Part shown: positions 52,170 to 60,173 of the stretch, in pieces
Layout: each line of letters opens with the position of its first letter
Numbering within the stretch: position 1 is the stretch's first letter
NCBI RefSeq assembly: GCF_014217565.1
Contig: NZ_CP043661.1
Span: 7,068,001-7,132,000 of the forward strand
DNA from: Kribbella qitaiheensis
GTDB taxonomy: Bacteria > Actinomycetota > Actinomycetes > Propionibacteriales > Kribbellaceae
DNA length: 64,000 nucleotides
Direction: 5' to 3'
The notes under the pieces: model-generated
Databases searched by the model: none
The model's input: the letters and a program-made list of their open reading frames with translations, nothing else
Told to the model about the DNA's origin: nothing
Program-made: the position numbers and the translations under genes

Positions 52170-53071
52170 TTGACCCCCGCACTGCCGCCGCTGATGTCCA
52201 TCTCGTACAGGTACCTCTGACCCAAGTAGTAGACCAGGATCATCGGCAGCGTGAGCAGGATCGAACCGACCATCACCAGGTTCCACGGTGGAGCCTGGAG
52301 CGCCTGCGATGTACTGGTGATGTACTGCACGCCCAGCGCCAGCGGCATCTTCGACTCGTCGTTCAGGTAGATCAGCGGGCCCATGAAGTCACCCCAGGTC
52401 GCCGTCAGGGTGAAGATGCCGATCGCAATCAGCACCGGGCTGAGCATCGGCAACATGATCCGGCGGTAGATGCCGAAGAAGCCGAGCCCGTCGACCATCG
52501 CCGCCTCGTCGATCTCGCTCGGCAGCCGGGACACGAACTGCCGGACCAGGAAGACGTTGAAGGCGTTGGAGAAGAAGTTCGGCACGATCAGCGGCAGGTA
52601 GGTGTTCACCCAGCCGAGCTCCTTGAACAGGATGAACTGCGGGATCATCGTGATCTGGGCCGGGATCATCATGGTCGCGATGACGATGATGAACAGCGCG
52701 TTCTTGCCCGGCGCGCGCAGCCGGGCGAACGCGTAGCCGACCAGGCCGCTGGACAGCACCTGGCCGGCCACGGCGCCGGCCGAGATGATCACCGAGTTGA
52801 GCAGGAACCGCTGCATCGGCAGATCGGTGCTGAACACCCGGGTGAAGTTCTCCCAGTGGAACTCGCGCGGGATGATCGTGAAAGTGTTCGCGTTCACGGT
52901 CTGGTCGCTGGACAGCGCGATCGACACGACGAACACCAGCGGCACACAGAGCACCGCCGACACGATGATCAGCGTCGCGTAGCTGAACGGCGTCGACCGC
53001 TTGGCCCCGACGCTCCGTTCGGTACTGCGTACGCGCCGCGCGGTCGCGGTCGTGGGGATAGCGGTGGCCAT
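52166..53071 (-). CDS. CUT1 ABC sugar permease 2 (MalG-type), arabinan operon
   Basis: The 301-aa membrane protein from ATG 53071 has a basic N-terminal tail, six helices and the EAA loop SEIDEAAMVDGLGFFGIYRRIMLP. It ends with the usual YLGQRYLYEMDISGGSAGVK. ATGA overlap links it to permease 1 upstream, and GTGA overlap links it to GH35 downstream. It forms the import channel with permease 1. Confidence 0.93.
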   Translation of the reverse strand: MATAIPTTATARRVRSTERSVGAKRSTPFSYATLIIVSAVLCVPLVFVVSIALSSDQTVNANTFTIIPREFHWENFTRVFSTDLPMQRFLLNSVIISAGAVAGQVLSSGLVGYAFARLRAPGKNALFIIVIATMMIPAQITMIPQFILFKELGWVNTYLPLIVPNFFSNAFNVFLVRQFVSRLPSEIDEAAMVDGLGFFGIYRRIMLPMLSPVLIAIGIFTLTATWGDFMGPLIYLNDESKMPLALGVQYITSTSQALQAPPWNLVMVGSILLTLPMILVYYLGQRYLYEMDISGGSAGVK

Positions 53072-53958
53072 CACTTCACCTCGGTTTCGTAGAACACCCA
53101 GCGCCGGGCGGAGCGGAAGGCGACCAGCGTGAACACCAGGATCACGGCGAACAGCAGCCAGGAGATCGCCGACGCGTAACCCAGGTGGTAGAAGGAGAAC
53201 GCCTCGTCGAACAGCAGCGGCACCATCGTCTGGCTCGCGTTGTCCGGGCCGCCCTTGGTCAAGATGTAGACCTGGGAGAACACCTGGAACGCGCCGATCA
53301 GGCCCATCACCAGGTTGAAGAAGATGATCGGGGTCAGCTGCGGGATGGTGATGCTCCAGAACTGCCGGACCGGACCGGCGCCGTCCACCTCGGCAGCCTC
53401 GTACAGCTCGCGGGGGATACCTTTCATTGCCGCGAGCAACAGAACGGTCGCGGCCCCGGCGCCCCAGACCGACAGCAGGACCAGGGCGGGTTTCACCCAG
53501 ATCGAGTCCAGCAACCACGACGGCCCGGGGATGCCGAACACCCCCAGCAGGTCGTTCAGCGGGCCCGACGGCGCGAGCACCATCTTGAAGATCATCGCCG
53601 TCGCGACCAGCGGCACCAGCGTCGGCAGGTAGATCAGCGTCCGGAACAGCTTGCGCAGACGGATGCCCTTGTTCAGCAGGTTCGCCAGCCACAGCCCGAT
53701 CACCAGGCCGAGCGGGACCGAGACGGCCGCGTAGTAGAAGGTGTTCCACAACGCCTTCCAGAAGACGGGATCTTCGGTCAGGGCCTGGACGTAGTTGTCC
53801 AGACCGACCCACTTGGGCGCGGTGAAGGAGTCCCAGTCGGTGAGTGAGATCCCGATCGACGCGATCATCGGGCCGAGCAGGAACACGACGAACCCGATGA
53901 TCCACGGCGACGCGAACAGGTAGAACCACAACGCCTCCCGGCGCCGGAGCCTCGACAT
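53071..53958 (-). CDS. CUT1 ABC sugar permease 1 (MalF-type), arabinan operon
   Basis: The 295-aa membrane protein begins MSRLRRREALWFYLFASPWIIGF and has about six helices. The EAA loop reads RELYEAAEVDGAGPVRQFWSITIP. It follows the binding-protein gene by 6 bp on the minus strand and overlaps permease 2 by ATGA. The ATPase is not encoded here. Confidence 0.93.
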   Translation of the reverse strand: MSRLRRREALWFYLFASPWIIGFVVFLLGPMIASIGISLTDWDSFTAPKWVGLDNYVQALTEDPVFWKALWNTFYYAAVSVPLGLVIGLWLANLLNKGIRLRKLFRTLIYLPTLVPLVATAMIFKMVLAPSGPLNDLLGVFGIPGPSWLLDSIWVKPALVLLSVWGAGAATVLLLAAMKGIPRELYEAAEVDGAGPVRQFWSITIPQLTPIIFFNLVMGLIGAFQVFSQVYILTKGGPDNASQTMVPLLFDEAFSFYHLGYASAISWLLFAVILVFTLVAFRSARRWVFYETEVK

Positions 53959-53964
53959 CGCCGG

Positions 53965-55266
53965 CTACCCCGCGGGCTTGACGATGGACTCGAGCCGCTG
54001 CTGGATCGCGGTCAGCGAGGTACGGGCGTCCTTCTTGCCGAGCCAGAAGTCGGCGAGGCCGTCGTCGAACGCCTTCTGCATCTCGTTCCAGGCCGGGATG
54101 AACGGCGCCCGGTAGACGAAGGAGCTCGATTCGGCGAACACGTCCATGTTCACCGGCTTGGTCATCCAGCTGGGCTTGAGGAAGGCCGGGCTCTTCTGCA
54201 CCTCGAGGTTGGCCGGCACGTCCTGTCCGGTCGCGATGATCTGCTGTTGCGCCTCGGGAGAGGTGAGGAAGTCGATGGCCTTGAACGCCGCCTCGGGGTT
54301 CTTCGCCGTCCGGGAGATGGCCAGGCCGCTGCCGAACGCGGTCACCGCCTGCTCCTTGCCCTTCCACAGCGGTGCGATGTCCCAGTCGATCTTGCTCTTG
54401 GTCAGGCCGCCGATTCCCCAGAATCCGGTCGTGTTGACCGCGACCTTGCCGTTGGCGAACGCCTGGTCGCCGCCGACGTCGGCACCCATGTCGGCGAACT
54501 GCTTCTTGGTCGGGACGACACCGTGCTTGAAGACCAGGTCACCGGTCCACTGCAGCGCCTCGATCACCTCGTCGCTGGCAACCACGGGCTTGCCGGCGTC
54601 GTCGATGATCTTGCCGCCGTTCTGGTAGACGAAGCTCCACCACTGCGCCCACCAGCCGCCACCGGCGTAGCCCCACTGCTTGCCGGGGACGCTGAGTTCC
54701 TTGAACGCGGAAAGCGTGTCGTCCCAGGTCCAGTCCGCGGTCGGAGCCTTGATGCCCTTGGCATCGAAAAGAGTCTTGTTGTAGAACACGATCATCGCGC
54801 CGGACCGGTCCGGGATCGCGTAGAGCTTGTCCTGGTAGGAGTAGATGTTCGCGATCGAGCCGAACCGCTGGTCCAGCTGCAGCCCGGCCTTCTTGGCCAG
54901 GTCGTCCAGCGGCAGGATCTGGTTCTTGCTGGAGTAGACGTTGACGTTCTCCGCCACCTGCATGATGTCCGGGCCCTTGCCGCCCGCGATCATCGTCTGC
55001 ACCTTCTGGGCGTAGCCGTCGTTGGGGATCAGCTGGAGCTTGACCTTCAGCTCCGGGAACTTCTTGACCAGCAGGTCGATCCGCTTCTGGTACGCCGTCT
55101 TGTCGGCGTCCCCGCCCCACACCGCCATCACCAGGTCGGCGGCGCTGTCGGCGTTACCCGATGCTTTGTCGCTGTCCGAGCCGCACGCGGTGAGGGTGAT
55201 GATGCCCGCGGCGACTCCCATCCCGAGAAAGCCCCGACGCGTGAGCCGCGTCCTGTCGATCGCCAT
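53965..55266 (-). CDS. CUT1 sugar-binding lipoprotein with a Tat-type signal, arabinan operon
   Basis: The 433-aa protein carries both a twin-arginine motif (TRRGFLGMG) and a lipobox (TLTACGSD, Cys28), so it is probably exported folded and lipid-anchored. The mature binding protein shows LVMAVWGGDADKTAYQKRIDLL, YAIPDRSGAMIVFYNKTLFDAKG and WWAQWWSFVYQNGGKIID. It is the first gene of the leftward operon and lies 67 bp downstream of the palindrome at 55333-55347. Likely ligand: an arabinan- or arabinogalactan-derived oligosaccharide. Confidence 0.92.
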   Translation of the reverse strand: MAIDRTRLTRRGFLGMGVAAGIITLTACGSDSDKASGNADSAADLVMAVWGGDADKTAYQKRIDLLVKKFPELKVKLQLIPNDGYAQKVQTMIAGGKGPDIMQVAENVNVYSSKNQILPLDDLAKKAGLQLDQRFGSIANIYSYQDKLYAIPDRSGAMIVFYNKTLFDAKGIKAPTADWTWDDTLSAFKELSVPGKQWGYAGGGWWAQWWSFVYQNGGKIIDDAGKPVVASDEVIEALQWTGDLVFKHGVVPTKKQFADMGADVGGDQAFANGKVAVNTTGFWGIGGLTKSKIDWDIAPLWKGKEQAVTAFGSGLAISRTAKNPEAAFKAIDFLTSPEAQQQIIATGQDVPANLEVQKSPAFLKPSWMTKPVNMDVFAESSSFVYRAPFIPAWNEMQKAFDDGLADFWLGKKDARTSLTAIQQRLESIVKPAG

Positions 55267-55332
55267 CGCGTTCCTCCTTGCCTCACGAACCAGCCGAAGG
55301 ACGGTCCGGAGGGCCGCACGGGGTTCGAATGT

Positions 55333-55347
55333 GGGTTAAGTTAACCC
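55333..55347. promoter_or_regulatory. Palindrome GGGTTAAGTTAACCC upstream of the arabinan operon
   Basis: A perfect 7-bp inverted repeat around one G, 67 bp before the binding-protein start codon and unlike the AraR-like boxes. It is the best candidate for the operon's ROK regulator. Confidence 0.65.
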
Positions 55348-55427
55348 TCAGAATAAAGCGCGGCAAGACCTCGGCACCCCCGAATCCGAACCGTGACCGG
55401 TAATGGCACGTCTCTTCGGCGCAAAAT

Positions 55428-55441
55428 CGTGAACGCTAACA
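55428..55441. promoter_or_regulatory. AraR-like box 1 upstream of ytfQ
   Basis: CGTGAACGCTAACA shares 13 of 14 bases with the araB and araR boxes. It lies 76 bp upstream of the ytfQ start and 44 bp from box 2. Confidence 0.8.
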
Positions 55442-55471
55442 ATCCGGCCTCGAAGGGGTTGACGGACGAAA

Positions 55472-55485
55472 AGTTAGCGCTAACA
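55472..55485. promoter_or_regulatory. AraR-like box 2 upstream of ytfQ
   Basis: AGTTAGCGCTAACA contains the perfect palindrome GTTAGCGCTAAC, 32 bp before the ytfQ start. It is the most symmetric copy of the motif in the window. Confidence 0.8.
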
Positions 55486-55516
55486 TTCAGCCAACGATCA
55501 CACTGGAGGCAGTGCT

Positions 55517-56503
55517 GTGGTGAAGAAAATGATGGCGGTTGCGACGAGCCTGGTGCTCGCCGGCAGCCTGGCGGCGTGCGGTGACGACAAGGCGAAACCG
55601 AGCGCGGCGAACGACAGCATCACGATGGGCTTCGCGCAGGTCGGCGCCGAGAGCGGCTGGCGGACGGCGAACACGAAGTCGGTCCAGGAGAGTGCGAAGA
55701 CGGCGGGGATCGAGCTCAAGTTCTCCGATGCCCAGCAGAAGCAGGAGAACCAGATCAAGTCGATCAGGTCCTTCATCCAGCAGAAGGTGGACATCATCTC
55801 CTTCTCACCCGTGGTCGAGACGGGCTGGGACACGGTGCTGATGGAGGCCAAGCGGGCCAACATCCCGGTCATCCTGACCGACCGCGCGGTCGACTCGAAG
55901 GACACCTCGCTCTACAAGACCTTCCTCGGCTCCGACTTCGTGGTCGAGGGTAAGAAGGCCGGCGAATGGCTGGTGAAGCAGGGCGACGCCGCCGACGTGA
56001 ACAAGGACGGCGCCGTCAAGGTCGTCGAGTTGCAGGGGACGACGGGCGCGGCCCCGGCGATCGACCGCAAGGAGGGCTTCGAGGCCGCCATGAAGGCCAA
56101 CCCGAAGATCGCGATCGCCGCTTCCCAGACCGGCGACTTCACCCGCGACGGTGGCAAGAAGGTGATGGAGTCGTTCCTGAAGTCGCAGAAGAACATCGAC
56201 GTGGTGTTCGCGCACAACGACGACATGGGGCTGGGAGCGATCGAGGCGATCGAGGCGGCCGGCCTCAAGCCCGGTAAGGACATCCAGATCATCACCATCG
56301 ACGCGGTGAAGGACGGGATGACCGCGCTGGCGGACGGGAAGATCAACTACATCGTCGAGTGCAACCCGCTGCTCGGCCCACAACTGATGGACCTGGCGAA
56401 GAAGGTCGTCGCCGGCGAGGCGGTTCCGGAGCGGGTGCTGACCGAGGAGACGGTCTTCGACCAGACGGCGGCCAAGGCGGCCCTGGCCGCGCGGCAGTAC
56501 TGA
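55517..56503 (+). CDS. ytfQ: YtfQ-like furanose-binding lipoprotein
   Basis: The 328-aa protein starts at GTG 55517 (or 55520). Its lipobox SLAACGDD puts the lipid on Cys21. The mature region follows Escherichia coli YtfQ closely as I recall it: MGFAQVGAESGWRTANT, DAQQKQENQIKSIRSFIQQ, SPVVETGWD, ELQGTTGAAPAIDRKEGF, QTGDFTRDGGKKVMESF and AHNDDMGLGAIEAI. YtfQ binds galactofuranose. L-arabinofuranose has the same ring configuration, and the two AraR-like boxes upstream argue that arabinose is the ligand here. It is the first gene of a four-gene importer operon. Confidence 0.92.
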   Translation: MVKKMMAVATSLVLAGSLAACGDDKAKPSAANDSITMGFAQVGAESGWRTANTKSVQESAKTAGIELKFSDAQQKQENQIKSIRSFIQQKVDIISFSPVVETGWDTVLMEAKRANIPVILTDRAVDSKDTSLYKTFLGSDFVVEGKKAGEWLVKQGDAADVNKDGAVKVVELQGTTGAAPAIDRKEGFEAAMKANPKIAIAASQTGDFTRDGGKKVMESFLKSQKNIDVVFAHNDDMGLGAIEAIEAAGLKPGKDIQIITIDAVKDGMTALADGKINYIVECNPLLGPQLMDLAKKVVAGEAVPERVLTEETVFDQTAAKAALAARQY

Positions 56504-56516
56504 GCTAGTCCGCCCG

Positions 56517-56552
56517 GTGCCGGGCAGGCCGCCCCGATGGCCTGCCCGGCAC
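56517..56552 (+). terminator. Intercistronic stem-loop after ytfQ
   Basis: GTGCCGGGCAGGCC (56517-56530) and GGCCTGCCCGGCAC (56539-56552) form a perfect 14-bp stem with an 8-nt loop. Located between the binding-protein and ATPase genes, it probably raises the binding-protein share by partial termination or mRNA protection. Confidence 0.7.
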
Positions 56553-56573
56553 CCTTCGCCGAAGGAATCTGGA

Positions 56574-58151
56574 ATGACCCAACTGGCAACGCCGCTCCCG
56601 GCACCGGAACTCGGCACGCCGGTGGTCGAGATGCGCGGTATCCGCATCGCCTTCCCAGGCGTCAAAGCGCTGCAGGGAGTCGACTTCCGGCTGCTGCCCG
56701 GCGAAGTACATGCGCTGATGGGTGAGAACGGCGCCGGCAAGTCGACCCTGATCAAAGCCCTCACGGGCGTCTACGCGATCGACGACGGCACCGTGTCGGT
56801 CGCGGGGAGAGAGCAGCAGTTCGCCTCACCGGCCGACTCACAGGCAGCCGGCATCAGCACCGTTTACCAAGAGGTCAATCTGTGCCCGAACCTGACGGTC
56901 GCGGAGAACATGCTCCTCGGCCGGGAGCCGCACCGGTTCGGCCGGATCGACGTCAAGGCGATGAACGCCCGGGCCGGGTCGATCCTGGACCGGCTCGGCC
57001 TGTCGATCGACCCGGGCTCGGGACTGGGCGAGCACCCGATCGCGATCCAGCAACTGGTCGCCATCGGCCGCGCGCTCGACATCGAGGCACGGGTGCTCAT
57101 CCTCGACGAACCCACCTCCAGCCTGGACGCCGACGAGGTGACGAGGCTGTTCACGGTCATCGGCACGCTGCGCGACCAGGGGGTGGCGATTCTCTTCGTC
57201 TCGCACTTCCTGGACCAGGTCTTCGAGATCTCCGACCGGATGACCGTGCTGCGGAACGGAAAGCTGGTGGGGGAGTACCGGACGGACGGCATCACCCAGC
57301 TCGAACTCGTCGAGGCCATGATCGGCCGCGAGCTGGAGAAGCTGGACCGGCTCGAGCATCACGGCACGGCAGCCGCACCGGCCGAGGGCCGCGTCCCGCT
57401 GCTGCAGGTGCTTGGCCTGAGCCGGAAAGGCAGCCTGCAGGCCGTCGACCTCGAGATCTACGACGGCGAGGTGATCGGGATCGCCGGTCTGCTCGGATCG
57501 GGGCGCACGGAGCTCGCCCGGCTGCTCTTCGGCGCGGACACCGCGGACGCCGGCACGATCGACGTACGAGGCACCCGGCACCGATTCCGTACTCCGCGCA
57601 ACGCCATCGGCGCGAAGATCGCGTTCTCGAGCGAGGACCGGCGCGCGGAAGGTGTGATCGAGGATCTGACCATCGCCGACAACATGCTGCTGACGCTGCA
57701 GGCCGCCCGGGGCTGGCTGCGGCCGGTTCCGCCCCGGACCCGCGAACGGCTGGTGGCGGAGTACATCGAGGCCCTGGACATCAGGCCGCCCGAGCCCGGC
57801 GCCCTGATGCGGAACCTGTCCGGTGGCAACCAGCAGAAGGTGTTGCTGGCCCGTTGGTTGATCACCCAGCCCGCGCTCCTGATCCTCGACGAGCCGACGC
57901 GCGGAATCGATATCGGGGCCAAGACTCAGATCCAGCAACTGGTGGCGAAGCTGGCCGCCGACGGTATGTCGGTCGTCTTCATCTCCACCGAACTCGAGGA
58001 AGTCCTCCGCCTCAGTGACCGCGTCCTGGTGATGCGGGACCGTACCAAGATCGCGGACCGGGTCAACGACGAGAGCGTCACCGTGGCCGAGATCCTCGCG
58101 ACCATCGCCGCCGGTGCTGCCGCTACCGAGGAAGGGAACCCCGATGCGTGA
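56574..58151 (+). CDS. ytfR: YtfR-like double ABC ATPase of a furanose importer
   Basis: The 525-aa protein from ATG 56574 has two ABC modules. The first has Walker A GENGAGKST and Walker B LILDEPTSSLD, with a signature region that departs from LSGGQ (GEHPIAIQQLVAIGRAL). The second has a degenerate Walker A (GLLGSGRTEL), LSGGNQQKVLLARWL and LILDEPTRGID. That asymmetry is normal for CUT2 ATPases. It energises arabinose/galactofuranose uptake with YtfQ, YtfT and YjfF. Its end overlaps the ytfT start by 8 bp. Confidence 0.93.
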   Translation: MTQLATPLPAPELGTPVVEMRGIRIAFPGVKALQGVDFRLLPGEVHALMGENGAGKSTLIKALTGVYAIDDGTVSVAGREQQFASPADSQAAGISTVYQEVNLCPNLTVAENMLLGREPHRFGRIDVKAMNARAGSILDRLGLSIDPGSGLGEHPIAIQQLVAIGRALDIEARVLILDEPTSSLDADEVTRLFTVIGTLRDQGVAILFVSHFLDQVFEISDRMTVLRNGKLVGEYRTDGITQLELVEAMIGRELEKLDRLEHHGTAAAPAEGRVPLLQVLGLSRKGSLQAVDLEIYDGEVIGIAGLLGSGRTELARLLFGADTADAGTIDVRGTRHRFRTPRNAIGAKIAFSSEDRRAEGVIEDLTIADNMLLTLQAARGWLRPVPPRTRERLVAEYIEALDIRPPEPGALMRNLSGGNQQKVLLARWLITQPALLILDEPTRGIDIGAKTQIQQLVAKLAADGMSVVFISTELEEVLRLSDRVLVMRDRTKIADRVNDESVTVAEILATIAAGAAATEEGNPDA

Positions 58152-59166
58152 ACTCGTGCGGCGACCGCTGTTCTGGCCGACGCTCGCGCTGCTGTTGCTG
58201 ATCACCCTCAATACCGTGGTGACCCCGTCGTTCCTGTCGGTGCGGATCCAGGACGGTCATCTGTACGGCAGCCTGATCGACATCCTTCGCAACGGTGCGC
58301 CGGTGCTGCTGGTGGCGCTGGGGATGACGCTGGTGATCGCCACTCGCGGAATCGATCTGTCGGTCGGTGCGGTGGCCGCGATCTCCGGCGCCGTCGCCTG
58401 CGTGTACATCGCGGGCTCCGATCGGCCGGCGGCCGCTTCGACGGCGCTCGTCGCGATCGCGATCGCAGTGGTCTGCGGTCTGCTGCTCGGGTTGTGGAAC
58501 GGGTTCCTGGTCTCGGTGATCGGGATCCAGCCGATCATCGCCACCCTCGTCCTGATGACCGCCGGCCGGGGGCTCGCGATGCTGATCACCGACGGCCAGA
58601 TCACGACCGTGGTCAACCCGGCGTTCAAGGTCCTCGGGGCGGGATTCGTCGCGACCCTGCCGGTGGCGATCCTGATCGCTCTCGCGGTCTTCGCCGTCAC
58701 TGCCGTACTGGCCCGGCGGACGGCGCTCGGGATGCTGATCGAATCGGTCGGTATCAACCCGGAGGCCAGCAGGCTGGCCGGGATCCACGCTCGCACGATC
58801 ACGTGGACCGTCTATGTGTTCGGTGCGTTCTGCGCCGGCGTCGCCGGACTCATGATCGCCTCGAACACGAGCGCGGCCGACGCGAACAACGCCGGTCTGT
58901 GGATCGAGCTGGACGCGATCCTGGCTGTCGTGATCGGCGGTACGTCGCTGGCCGGCGGGAAGTTCTCGCTGCTCGGCACCCTGATCGGCGCGATGTTCAT
59001 CCAAACGCTGGCCACCACCATCCCGACCATCGGGATTCCGGCCGAAGCGAACTATCTCTTCAAGGCGATCGTGGTGATCGCGGTGTGTCTTCTGCAGTCC
59101 CCGAAGGCACGCGCGGCGCTGCGCAGCCGACGTCCCGTCCGCACCGTGAAGGCTGATGCAGCATGA
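58144..59166 (+). CDS. ytfT: YtfT-like CUT2 permease
   Basis: The 340-aa membrane protein from ATG 58144 begins MRELVRRPLFWPTLALLLLI. It carries the CUT2 signatures GMTLVIATRGIDLSVGAV and VVIGGTSLAGGKF, with about ten helices. Overlaps with ytfR (8 bp) and yjfF (ATGA at 59163-59166) show coupled translation. It pairs with YjfF as a heterodimeric channel, the arrangement known for the E. coli Ytf system. Confidence 0.92.
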   Translation: MRELVRRPLFWPTLALLLLITLNTVVTPSFLSVRIQDGHLYGSLIDILRNGAPVLLVALGMTLVIATRGIDLSVGAVAAISGAVACVYIAGSDRPAAASTALVAIAIAVVCGLLLGLWNGFLVSVIGIQPIIATLVLMTAGRGLAMLITDGQITTVVNPAFKVLGAGFVATLPVAILIALAVFAVTAVLARRTALGMLIESVGINPEASRLAGIHARTITWTVYVFGAFCAGVAGLMIASNTSAADANNAGLWIELDAILAVVIGGTSLAGGKFSLLGTLIGAMFIQTLATTIPTIGIPAEANYLFKAIVVIAVCLLQSPKARAALRSRRPVRTVKADAA

Positions 59167-60173
59167 GTAGCTCCAGTTCGGCAGTCGCATCGACCACTTG
59201 GCCCGATCGCCTCCGTGGCTACAGTCCGCCGCGGCGCTACCTCCCGGTCATCGCGACCGCCGCTCTACTGATCGGCATGTTCGGTGCCGGATCCCTGCGC
59301 TACCAGGGTTTCGCGGATCCGCAGGTCGTTCTGAACCTGTTCGTGGACAACGCGTTCCTGCTGGTGCTGGGCGTCGGAATGACCTTCGTGATCCTGACCG
59401 GCGGTATCGATCTGAGTGTCGGGTCTGTCGTCGCGCTGTCCACGATGATCGCGGCATCGACCCTGGAGGCGGGCTGGCCCGCGGTGGCCGCCGTCATCGC
59501 CGTGCTCGTGTCCGGGACGGTGCTCGGGACGTTGATGGGTCTGGTGATCCATTACTTCGATGTGCAGCCGTTCATCGCGTCCTTGGCGGTGATGTTTCTG
59601 GCTCGCGGGCTTTGCTATCTGATCAGTGTCGAGTCGATACCGATCCGGGACGCGAGCTTCACGTCCTTCGCCCAGGGGTCGGTACCGCTGCCGGGCGGCT
59701 ATCGCGTCACGCCCAGCGTCCTGGTGGCCGTGGTGGTGTTCGCGGTCGGAGCGTGGATCCTGCACATGACCCGGTTCGGCCGGACCGTCTATGCCGTCGG
59801 CGGCAGCGAGAGCTCCGCGCATCTGATGGGCTTGCGGGTCGCGCTCATCAAGGTCGGGGTCTACACGATCAGCGGTCTGTGCTCGGCACTGGCCGGACTG
59901 TTGTTCGCCCTCTACACGCTGTCGGGGTACAGCCTGCACGCCGTCGGGATGGAGCTCGATGCGATAGCGGCGGTCGTCATCGGCGGGACGCTGCTGACCG
60001 GTGGCCGCGGCATGGTGGTGGGGACGATGTTCGGCGTACTGCTGCTCGGCACCATCCAGACGTTCATCTCCTTCGACGGCACGTTGAGCTCCTGGTGGAC
60101 GAAGATCTCGATCGGTGCGCTGCTGCTGATCTTCGTCGTGATCCAGCGTCTGCTGACCAGACGGCAGGCTTGA
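59163..60173 (+). CDS. yjfF: YjfF-like CUT2 permease
   Basis: The 336-aa membrane protein shows FLLVLGVGMTFVILTGGIDLSVGSV and VVIGGTLLTGGRGMVVGTMFGVLLLGTIQTFI, and resembles YjfF, the second permease of the galactofuranose importer. It is the last gene of the operon. Its TGA (60171-60173) directly abuts the stop of the convergent LacI gene with no hairpin between, so read-through or antisense effects are possible. Confidence 0.92.
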   Translation: MSSSSSAVASTTWPDRLRGYSPPRRYLPVIATAALLIGMFGAGSLRYQGFADPQVVLNLFVDNAFLLVLGVGMTFVILTGGIDLSVGSVVALSTMIAASTLEAGWPAVAAVIAVLVSGTVLGTLMGLVIHYFDVQPFIASLAVMFLARGLCYLISVESIPIRDASFTSFAQGSVPLPGGYRVTPSVLVAVVVFAVGAWILHMTRFGRTVYAVGGSESSAHLMGLRVALIKVGVYTISGLCSALAGLLFALYTLSGYSLHAVGMELDAIAAVVIGGTLLTGGRGMVVGTMFGVLLLGTIQTFISFDGTLSSWWTKISIGALLLIFVVIQRLLTRRQA

